In this document: positions 1 through 4,833 of the stretch, piece after piece | Position numbering within the stretch: the first letter of the stretch is position 1 | Layout of the letters: every line of letters begins with the position of its first letter | Source: Acidobacteriota bacterium | GTDB lineage: Bacteria; Acidobacteriota; Terriglobia; Terriglobales; Acidobacteriaceae | Reading direction: 5' to 3' | Assembly: GCA_003224835.1 (NCBI GenBank) | Contig: QHZX01000135.1 | Location: forward strand, 1-5,862 | Length of the DNA: 5,862 nt | Program-made: the position numbers and the translations under genes | Notes under the pieces: model-generated | What the model saw: the letters and a program-made list of their open reading frames with translations, nothing else | Told to the model about the DNA's origin: nothing | Database searches by the model: none

Positions 1-5
1 CTCAT
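1..5 (-). CDS. Start of the next gene in the EPS export operon (5' fragment only)
   Basis: An ATG on the minus strand (bases 5-3) overlaps the TGA stop of the co-polymerase gene (bases 4-2) as ATGA. GGAGG lies four bases upstream of it, at 14-10. Overlap of this kind normally means translational coupling inside an operon. Only the first five bases are in the window, so nothing can be read of the product. Because the preceding co-polymerase has no kinase domain of its own, a separate BY-type tyrosine kinase or another EPS gene is a reasonable guess, but it is only a guess from how such operons are usually arranged. Confidence 0.5.
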
Positions 6-1513
6 GAGGCCTCCGAATTGAATTGGGACTTGTTGCTGAGTGCTGGGAGCGACACCAGGACCGGCAATCCCAAGAAAGTCGCCGCCTCTTCGGGCGTGCG
101 GAATGAGGGATCGAGATAATCCGTCGCGAACACTAAGCCGGTGCTGAAGCCACACGCTCCGATGAAAGAGAAGCAGGTGGCTGCTAGGAAGGGCCAAACC
201 GGGAGTGCAGGAACTCGCGGCTGCTGCGTGACCGCGACATTCAGCACGCCGTTTTCGTCGAGAGCGTCGCCGATTCGGGCCTCTTCGCGCTTATTGGAGT
301 AGAGCAGGTACTTTTCCTCTGCGGCCTTAACCTTCTGCTCCAGATCGTGCTGGACTAGCGCATTTTGTTCCAAGGATTGCGCCTGAATCCGATATGCCAT
401 TACTTGTGCTTGAGCTACAGACTGCTTCTGCTCCAAGGCGCGTAATTCAACCTGGTTTTTCAAATGTTCAGAGTGCGCCCAGTCAAACTCCGGATCACTT
501 TGTGTAGTTTCATCGCGCAATGGCTTTAGCTCTTCCGCCTCAATGGCCTGTTTGGCTTGGGCAATTTGCTGATCGACTTCCTGGACGAGCCGGTAGGAAG
601 GTTGAAATTTAGTCATCAGCGCTGTCCGCTGCAGCTCTAGATCAAGGAGCTTCGATTTCAACTTTTCCTCCAACTGAGGATTGTCGGCGTTCTTGATCTC
701 GGCCACTCGCCGCTGAGGCAAGTCTGGAAGACTTGCTTCCAAGGCTTGAATCCGTTCGCGAGCCCCGGCAATCGATGACTCTATGCCTAGCTCGGAAGCC
801 TCGGCATCGCTCGATTTCTGCAAGGCGAGATCTCTTTCGAGGGCGGCGGATACGACCCCATGTTGCCGGGTGAAAGCAATGAGGGTTGCCTGCGCATCTT
901 CGAGCGTGAGGCGGGACTCCTTTTCTTGCTGTTCAAAGAAAACTTGTTCTCCGGATGGACGTCCATTTTCTGCATGCTCAGCTAAATACCTGTGCGCCAG
1001 AGAACGCAGAACAGCGGCAGATTTTTCTGGGTTCGAAGAACTATAGGAAACGGTGATAAGCCGGGATTTCCGGACAGGCCTTACATCCAACTTGCTGGCC
1101 AGCCGGCGGACTGCTTTCTCCACTCGTTTTTCCAAATTTGATCGGGTCAATGCCGAAGCCCAACTGTTTTCAGCCAGTCCGGTTTCGAGGACGACCTGCC
1201 GCAATATGTCTTGATCCTGTAATAGTTCGACCTCCGAGTTCAATTGCTCTTCGGTAATTTCATCATGTTCGAACGCTGGGGATGGGCTAGGGGTCGGGGT
1301 GACCACAGGATCGATTCGTCCACGGCGGAGCATGACTTTCATCTCCGATTTGTAGGAAGGAAAAAGAGCAGAGTACAACATTCCCGAAATGGCAATCAGA
1401 GCAAACGAAATCAGGAAGAGCCGCTTGTGCCGGAAGAAAACGGCGGCCACGTCCCTCAGCGTCAGTGAATGTTGCGGCCCTTGTGCAGTAACGAGCTGTA
1501 AGTCTTGCGCCAT
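2..1513 (-). CDS. GumC/Wzz-type polysaccharide co-polymerase (chain-length determinant, no kinase domain)
   Basis: This inner-membrane protein is expected to control chain length and export of an exopolysaccharide, working with the outer-membrane partner encoded just upstream. The 503 residues show the family layout: a cytoplasmic N-terminus, a first membrane helix near 31-52, a large periplasmic part, and a second helix near 438-465. The periplasmic part is rich in predicted coiled coil (about 193-262, 280-330 and 350-412). The usual family ending follows the second helix: DPSFRTPEEAATFLGLPVL from 468, then a short cytoplasmic tail. Wzc-type proteins carry an ATP-binding tyrosine kinase after this point and this one does not, so it is of the split GumC kind. 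A Pro-rich linker (TPTPSPSP, 72-79) follows the first helix. The ATG is 2 nt after the upstream stop and has no clear Shine-Dalgarno, which suggests translational coupling. The family call is secure; the polymer is unknown. Confidence 0.93.
   Translation of the reverse strand: MAQDLQLVTAQGPQHSLTLRDVAAVFFRHKRLFLISFALIAISGMLYSALFPSYKSEMKVMLRRGRIDPVVTPTPSPSPAFEHDEITEEQLNSEVELLQDQDILRQVVLETGLAENSWASALTRSNLEKRVEKAVRRLASKLDVRPVRKSRLITVSYSSSNPEKSAAVLRSLAHRYLAEHAENGRPSGEQVFFEQQEKESRLTLEDAQATLIAFTRQHGVVSAALERDLALQKSSDAEASELGIESSIAGARERIQALEASLPDLPQRRVAEIKNADNPQLEEKLKSKLLDLELQRTALMTKFQPSYRLVQEVDQQIAQAKQAIEAEELKPLRDETTQSDPEFDWAHSEHLKNQVELRALEQKQSVAQAQVMAYRIQAQSLEQNALVQHDLEQKVKAAEEKYLLYSNKREEARIGDALDENGVLNVAVTQQPRVPALPVWPFLAATCFSFIGACGFSTGLVFATDYLDPSFRTPEEAATFLGLPVLVSLPALSNKSQFNSEAS
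10..14 (-). promoter_or_regulatory. Ribosome binding site for the gene leaving the left edge
   Basis: GGAGG on the minus strand stands four bases before the ATG at 5-3. It is the clearest Shine-Dalgarno sequence in the left arm, since neither the co-polymerase nor the export protein has one as good. It lies inside the last codons of the co-polymerase gene and is the main evidence that the overlapping ATG is a real start. Confidence 0.55.
1278..1299 (+). other. Putative G-quadruplex motif on the template strand of the co-polymerase gene
   Basis: Four G-tracts occur on the plus strand at 1278-1281 (GGGG), 1284-1286 (GGG), 1290-1293 (GGGG) and 1296-1299 (GGGG). The loops are only 2-3 nt, so the canonical G3+N1-7 pattern is met with short loops, which favour stability. 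The minus-strand codons here encode the Pro/Thr/Ser linker (CCN and NCC codons), so the motif may simply follow from codon choice. It lies on the strand read by RNA polymerase; the mRNA itself is C-rich here. Confidence 0.5.
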
Positions 1514-1515
1514 AG

Positions 1516-2247
1516 TCAGAATTGTGCCGGAGTGAAAAATGTACTTAAGCTCGAAACCGGCAAGAACTTGCGAATTTTTGAAATGCGGTTCTGGGGCACA
1601 AACAACATGTCTCCAGGCGTGAGCTCAAAATCCTCCTCTAAATTTCGAGAGGACAACATGGCTTTAATATTCAAGACGTGCGCTTCAACGATACCGTCGG
1701 CAATTTTTCGGAATAGGACGACTTGCGAGTGCTTTGATTGTTCGGTGAAGCCACCAGCGATGGCGATGGCCTCCACGACGCTAGTCCGCGACCGGAGCTC
1801 GAATTTGCCGGGATGTCCGACTTGCCCGCCCGCCACAAAAAACGGCCGATCAAAATCTTTCAGGATTACGCTAACCTCGGGATCGCGCAGGATGGTCGCG
1901 TACGCGTTGCGCACAGAGTCTCCGAGTTCCAAAACGGTCAAGTCTTCAGCGTAAAGATCACCTATTGTCTTTAGTGCGATGAATCCGTCCGGCAAAACGG
2001 TCGCGATCTGGTCGAATTCGGGGGAGAAAGTGAACCTGATCTCCACAACGTCGCTTTTGCGCAGCCGGTACAGCGGATGGCGTGCCCCCGTCAAGGCCGA
2101 ACCCCCGTTATTGGGATCCTTCACGCCATCCACTGCACCGGTGCTGGTGACGCCTGCTCCTGAACTGGCCTGAGCATGCGCGGGGAGGACCTCTGGTAAG
2201 AGCAATCCGCAAGTCAAACAGAACAGAATTGCTCGGTAAATGTTCAT
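1516..2247 (-). CDS. Wza/KpsD-type polysaccharide export protein (Poly_export plus SLBB)
   Basis: This exported protein should form or feed the outer-membrane channel for an exopolysaccharide. An N-terminal signal peptide is visible: MNIYR, a hydrophobic core at 6-21, then an AHA-Q cleavage site after residue 25. No convincing lipobox is seen, unlike the Wza lipoprotein. A polysaccharide export domain covers about 57-131 (LYRLRKSDVVEIRF, LPDGFIALKTIGDL, RDPEVSVIL). An SLBB/beta-grasp domain covers about 133-218 (FFVAGGQVGHPGKFEL, AIAIAGGF, LTPGDMLFVPQ). At 243 residues it is much shorter than E. coli Wza (about 380) and has only one evident SLBB repeat. Its short tail (219-243) is all that could form the membrane-spanning part. 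The ATG at 2247 is the only usual start after an in-frame TAA upstream, and its Shine-Dalgarno is poor. It is the first gene of the minus-strand operon. Confidence 0.92.
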   Translation of the reverse strand: MNIYRAILFCLTCGLLLPEVLPAHAQASSGAGVTSTGAVDGVKDPNNGGSALTGARHPLYRLRKSDVVEIRFTFSPEFDQIATVLPDGFIALKTIGDLYAEDLTVLELGDSVRNAYATILRDPEVSVILKDFDRPFFVAGGQVGHPGKFELRSRTSVVEAIAIAGGFTEQSKHSQVVLFRKIADGIVEAHVLNIKAMLSSRNLEEDFELTPGDMLFVPQNRISKIRKFLPVSSLSTFFTPAQF

Positions 2248-2336
2248 GGCAAATTCGCGACCAGATCCCCTCTGCGCAAGAAATTAGGCTGGGAGCGGCC
2301 ATTACGCAAGACGTGAAAAGTACAGTGCACGAAAGT

Positions 2337-2366
2337 AGCTATTGCCGCTCGGAGCTATTCCGCTCG
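2337..2366. repeat. Imperfect tandem direct repeat of about 15 bp
   Basis: AGCTATTGCCGCTCG (2337-2351) is followed one base later by AGCTATTCCGCTCG (2353-2366). The second copy is identical except for one missing G. The period of 16 bp is not far from one and a half helical turns. The repeat lies about 90-120 bp upstream of the export protein start, where activator sites often lie. It could be a pair of binding sites for one regulator or a slippage duplication. Confidence 0.6.
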
Positions 2367-2381
2367 CCCGCGCCCAACTCA

Positions 2382-2403
2382 TAATCCACAGCGTTTTCCA
2401 CAG
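2382..2403 (+). promoter_or_regulatory. Two TCCACAG direct repeats resembling DnaA boxes
   Basis: TCCACAG occurs at 2385-2391 and again at 2397-2403, a 12-bp period. Read as nonamers, TTTTCCACA (2394-2402) fits the relaxed DnaA box TTWTNCACA, and TAATCCACA (2382-2390) differs by one base. They may be DnaA sites regulating the divergent promoters, or direct-repeat sites for another protein. Two short repeats can arise by chance. Confidence 0.3.
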
Positions 2404-2414
2404 GCGAGAGTTAG

Positions 2415-2429
2415 CCGAAAGTTCTTCGG
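2415..2429. repeat. Short inverted repeat CCGAA-N5-TTCGG
   Basis: A perfect 5-bp stem with a 5-nt loop lies just upstream of the -35 of the regulator promoter. No T-tract follows, so it is not a terminator. It is a possible operator half-site pair, though weak because of its short arms. Confidence 0.3.
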
Positions 2430-2431
2430 TC

Positions 2432-2443
2432 ACTGACATCAGT
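2432..2443. promoter_or_regulatory. Candidate operator ACTGA-CA-TCAGT over the -35
   Basis: This perfect inverted repeat with 5-bp arms and a 2-bp centre overlaps the proposed -35 hexamer of the regulator gene. Dyads of roughly this size are typical for dimeric helix-turn-helix proteins such as NarL/FixJ-type regulators. The binding protein is unknown; the adjacent regulator itself is the first candidate. Confidence 0.35.
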
Positions 2444-2461
2444 TTCCGAAATAGTTACATT
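2433..2461 (+). promoter_or_regulatory. Sigma70-like promoter for the LuxR-type regulator
   Basis: The -35 is CTGACA (2433-2438, five of six to consensus) and the -10 is TACATT (2456-2461, four of six), with an ideal 17-bp spacer. Transcription would begin near 2468 and leave a leader of about 30 nt before the ATG at 2499. A dyad, ACTGA-CA-TCAGT (2432-2443), covers the -35, so a protein bound there would block this promoter. Autoregulation is plausible but unproven. Confidence 0.45.
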
Positions 2462-2498
2462 CTTCTCACTCGTCCGATTCTTTCGCGCCTGGTAGTCC

Positions 2499-3203
2499 AT
2501 GACCATTGAGACTCCGCCTTCGTCCACCGGGATCAGCGTGCTACTTGCTGACTCAAAACAGATGGAAAGCCAGCTACTGGCCGGTTCGCTTCGCCATCGC
2601 GGGTTTGAGGTTCTTTCTTGCCGCAGCGAAATTTCTCCCATTGTGGATTTCCTTCAGGGCGGGAGCGCAGATGTCGTCGTGATCAGTTGTGCCGCACTAT
2701 ACTCAACCGCACCAGACGTAGCGATGGTCCGCACCTTGCACCTGATGTACCCGCAAATACCTAAAGTTTGCCTAATGGATATCGAAAATGCGCAATTAGC
2801 AGTCCAGGCTTTCCGCTCTGGAGCGCGTGGGCTGTTCTGTTTGGAAAATTCGTCGTTTCAATTGTTTTGCGAATGCATCGAGCGTGTGCATCGCGGAGAG
2901 ATCTTCGCCACCAACCAACAACTCAGTTACCTGCTTGACTCTGTTTGTCAGTCGCCGTGCATGCGTGTGCTGAGCGCGACCGGCGCTACCCTGCTCACCT
3001 CGCGTGAAGAACAGGTAGTGGCGTTGGTCACGGATGGGCTTTCAAACCGCAATGTGGCCAATGAATTAGGCCTGAGCGAGCACACGGTTAAAAAATATCT
3101 TTTCAGGATTTTCGAAAAACTTGGAATTTCGAGCCGCGTGGAGCTTGTGCTGTACGCGTTTCACCACGGGTCGCCGCAGCCGGCAGCGCAGATCGGTGAT
3201 TAG
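2499..3203 (+). CDS. LuxR/NarL-type transcription regulator with a degenerate receiver domain
   Basis: This DNA-binding regulator has a receiver-like N-terminal domain (about 12-127), a linker, and an intact LuxR-type helix-turn-helix (about 165-222: LTSREEQVVALV, NRNVANELGLSEHTVKKYLFRIFEKLGI). The receiver fold is recognisable from its strands and helices (SVLLADSKQ, ADVVVIS, AVQAFRSGARGLF), but its phosphorylation residues are gone. Ser63 stands where the acceptor Asp should be, the Thr/Ser position after strand four (VCLMD, around 93-94) is not Thr/Ser, and Leu115 or Glu116 stands at the conserved Lys. Only Asp18 of the acidic pair remains. Normal phosphotransfer is therefore unlikely. All eight cysteines (41, 64, 91, 114, 124, 126, 150, 154) lie outside the HTH. 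No histidine kinase is nearby. An in-frame TAG at 2493 makes ATG 2499 the earliest ATG start; its Shine-Dalgarno is weak. Divergence from the EPS operon suggests, but does not prove, that it controls it. Confidence 0.9.
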   Translation: MTIETPPSSTGISVLLADSKQMESQLLAGSLRHRGFEVLSCRSEISPIVDFLQGGSADVVVISCAALYSTAPDVAMVRTLHLMYPQIPKVCLMDIENAQLAVQAFRSGARGLFCLENSSFQLFCECIERVHRGEIFATNQQLSYLLDSVCQSPCMRVLSATGATLLTSREEQVVALVTDGLSNRNVANELGLSEHTVKKYLFRIFEKLGISSRVELVLYAFHHGSPQPAAQIGD

Positions 3204-3268
3204 TGGCTACGTGCCCAGTCGCCGATAAAGGGAGCGGCTTCAGGCTGCCCTGTACCACCCTCTCCTTG

Positions 3269-3297
3269 CGGCACTGATCACTAACAACTAGGTGCCG
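3269..3297. repeat. Inverted repeat CGGCAC-N17-GTGCCG
   Basis: Perfect 6-bp arms at 3269-3274 and 3292-3297 flank a 17-nt spacer that contains TGATCA. It lies between the regulator and rpiA, about 20-50 bp upstream of the rpiA -10. There is no T-tract, so it does not look like an intrinsic terminator. It could be an operator or an accident of sequence. Confidence 0.3.
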
Positions 3298-3313
3298 ACC
3301 ACTTCCTCACATT

Positions 3314-3332
3314 CCTGTCATACAATGGCAGG
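3314..3332 (+). promoter_or_regulatory. Candidate rpiA -10 element inside an 8-bp dyad
   Basis: TACAAT (3321-3326, five of six to the -10 consensus) lies about 37 bp before the rpiA ATG. No good -35 is found at 16-18 bp spacing. The hexamer sits at the centre of the dyad CCTGTCAT-ACA-ATGGCAGG (3314-3332), whose eight pairs include one T-G mismatch. A protein bound to this dyad would cover the -10. The absence of a -35 fits a promoter that needs help, but the call is tentative. Confidence 0.4.
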
Positions 3333-3362
3333 TCGCCGTGTGCTTTAACACATTCCGAGGAA

Positions 3363-4064
3363 ATGACCGAACCCTCAAACGAGAGCGCTATTCGCGATCA
3401 GGAAAAGCAGGTTGCCGCACGCGCTGCGGCACAGCTTGTGGACGAGGGCGACATCGTGGGTCTGGGATCCGGCTCGACTGCAGAGTACGCTGTGCGTTTT
3501 TTGGCGGAACGGGTGCGCGAAGGGCTGAAGATCATCGGCATTCCCACTTCGCAACAAACAAAACATCTCGCCGAGCAACTCGGGATCCCGCTGACCACGC
3601 TGGAAGAGCACCCGCAAATTGACATTGATATTGACGGTGCTGACGAGATCGATCCTCAACTGAACTTAATAAAAGGCGGTGGCGGAGCATTTTTGCGTGA
3701 AAAGATAGTGGCGTCAGTGTCGCGCCGCTTCGTCGTAATTGCCGAATCGAGCAAGCAGGTGAAGATCCTGGGAAAATTCCCGCTACCGGTCGAGGTCATT
3801 CCGTTCGCGCAATCACTTATCAAGCAGCACATTGAAGGTTTAGGCGCGAAGGTCTCTTTGCGGAGTTATGCATACGGCAATCCCTACGTCACCGACGAAG
3901 GCCATCACATTCTGGATTGCACCTTCAGCAAAATTCCGGATCCGCCAGCCCTGGCAGAGAAATTGTGCGGTATTCCCGGAGTGGTCGAACATGGCTTATT
4001 TATCGGGATGGCAGAGATGGCGTTGATTGGAAAAGATGGAAGGGTGATTCAGCTCAGGCGGTGA
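3363..4064 (+). CDS. rpiA: Ribose-5-phosphate isomerase A
   Basis: This cytoplasmic enzyme interconverts ribose 5-phosphate and ribulose 5-phosphate in the pentose phosphate pathway. Its 233 residues match the usual RpiA length (about 220-235). Family motifs are all present: the phosphate-binding loop GLGSGST (33-39), DGADEID (91-97), and KGGGGAFLREKI (104-115). Relative to E. coli RpiA (Asp81, Asp84, Lys94, Glu103), the catalytic residues appear as Asp91, Asp94, Lys104 and Glu113, a constant shift of ten. The C-terminal stretch GIPGVVEHGLFIGMA (203-217) is also typical. The start ATG has GAGGAA immediately before it; the spacing is short but usable, and the N-terminus fits the family. It lies 159 bp after the regulator, with its own probable -10, so it need not be co-transcribed with it. 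The deacetylase gene follows at 55 nt. Confidence 0.97.
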   Translation: MTEPSNESAIRDQEKQVAARAAAQLVDEGDIVGLGSGSTAEYAVRFLAERVREGLKIIGIPTSQQTKHLAEQLGIPLTTLEEHPQIDIDIDGADEIDPQLNLIKGGGGAFLREKIVASVSRRFVVIAESSKQVKILGKFPLPVEVIPFAQSLIKQHIEGLGAKVSLRSYAYGNPYVTDEGHHILDCTFSKIPDPPALAEKLCGIPGVVEHGLFIGMAEMALIGKDGRVIQLRR

Positions 4065-4119
4065 GCATCGCTGAATGGGTTAGACATTCTTGTCCGATAT
4101 TTGAAATGCACAAGGCAGA

Positions 4120-4833
4120 ATGAACAAGGCTCTCATCTCGCTCACCTTCGACGATGGATTGCGCTCGCAGTTTGAGAGCGCAGTTCCTGTCCTTGATCGT
4201 TACGGGTTCCCAGCCACATTTTTTCTGGTCGCCAATACCGACCCGATCTTCACGGACGGCTGGGCGGAAGAAAATGGGTTCGAGTGGCACAAGATAGATT
4301 GGACTAAAGAAGACATTCGGCTTCTCAGGGGTATGATCGCGCGCGGTCATGAGGTCGGCGCTCACACAATCACGCACAAACGGGAGCGCATCGCCGCGAA
4401 TCCGATTTTCGAGGCTGCAGAGTCGAAGCGGCTAATTGAAGAATGGCTGGAAAGCGAGATTCCGTCGTTCTGTTATCCGTTTTATGACACGATCCACGTG
4501 TTGAAGGAGCCGACAATCAAGGCGGGATTTCGCCAAGCGCGCGCTGGAAGACAAAATTCCTATTACGCTCCAGGTGATTCCCTGGATCGATTTGCTATTG
4601 ATTGCCGCCAGATTCTACAAACCGGAGAAGACGTCAATGCGTGGATACGGCCTGGCTGCTGGCACGTGGTGACATTCCACGGCATTGGTGGTGATCAGGA
4701 CGGATGGGTACCGATCACCGAAGCTGAGTTCGGAAGGCAGATGGCAGAATTGGCGGGGCTGCGGGATTCGGGCGCAGTCGAGGTCGTCACGTTCGCTGAC
4801 GGTGCCAGCCGATCACAGCAAATTGCGGCCTAG
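4120..4833 (+). CDS. NodB-family (polysaccharide deacetylase-like) hydrolase, cytoplasmic
   Basis: This is a metal-dependent carbohydrate-esterase-4-type deacetylase of 237 residues. Visible motifs are TFDDG (9-13, with Asp11 as probable base and Asp12 as metal ligand), HTITH (82-86, metal ligands His82 and His86), FCYPF (117-121, in place of the usual R-x-P-Y), and TFHGIGG (185-191, His187 as probable acid). The Arg of motif three is not present. The protein starts directly on the first strand (MNKALISLTFDDG), with no signal peptide or membrane helix, so it should act in the cytoplasm. This makes cell-wall chitin or peptidoglycan less likely as substrate than a soluble N-acetylated sugar or sugar-lipid precursor; that is inference. 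An in-frame TGA at 4102 makes ATG 4120 the first start, with AAGG four bases upstream. It is probably co-transcribed with rpiA. Its TAG stop overlaps that of the opposing oxidase gene. Confidence 0.88.
   Translation: MNKALISLTFDDGLRSQFESAVPVLDRYGFPATFFLVANTDPIFTDGWAEENGFEWHKIDWTKEDIRLLRGMIARGHEVGAHTITHKRERIAANPIFEAAESKRLIEEWLESEIPSFCYPFYDTIHVLKEPTIKAGFRQARAGRQNSYYAPGDSLDRFAIDCRQILQTGEDVNAWIRPGCWHVVTFHGIGGDQDGWVPITEAEFGRQMAELAGLRDSGAVEVVTFADGASRSQQIAA
4830..4833. other. Shared CTAG: overlapping stop codons of two convergent genes
   Basis: The palindrome CTAG supplies TAG to the deacetylase on the plus strand (4831-4833) and TAG to the oxidase on the minus strand (4832-4830). The two coding regions thus overlap by four bases and leave no untranslated space for terminators between them. 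Each transcript must run into the other gene before ending. Confidence 0.9.

Larger units (their letters stand above)
2248..2498. promoter_or_regulatory. Divergent control region between the EPS operon and the LuxR-type regulator
   Basis: This 251-bp gap separates the start codons of two divergent genes and must hold both promoters. It contains, from left to right, an imperfect tandem direct repeat (2337-2366), two TCCACAG repeats (2385-2391 and 2397-2403), a short hairpin (2415-2429), and a dyad (2432-2443) overlapping a sigma70-like promoter toward the regulator (2433-2461). No convincing sigma70 promoter was found toward the EPS operon. That promoter may need an activator or another sigma factor. 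Confidence 0.65.

Noticed and set aside
1505..1954. 149-codon open frame on the plus strand
   Set aside because: It lies antisense to the export protein gene, whose signal peptide and two domains are clear. The translated sequence has no recognisable domain.
2248..2336. Sigma70 promoter for the EPS operon on the minus strand
   Set aside because: Candidates such as TGCACT/CGTAAT or TTGCGT/TAATTT match only about half of each hexamer, too weak to annotate.
2411..2641. 76-codon minus-strand frame covering the regulator start
   Set aside because: It overlaps the regulator promoter and first codons, has no recognisable motif and no good ribosome binding site.
3230..3251. Possible terminator hairpin GGGAGC...GCTGCCC after the regulator gene
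   Set aside because: The stem needs a bulge, is short, and no T-tract follows.
4073..4089. GAATG-N7-CATTC inverted repeat between rpiA and the deacetylase
   Set aside because: The 5-bp arms with no T-tract are expected by chance, and the close gene spacing argues against termination here.
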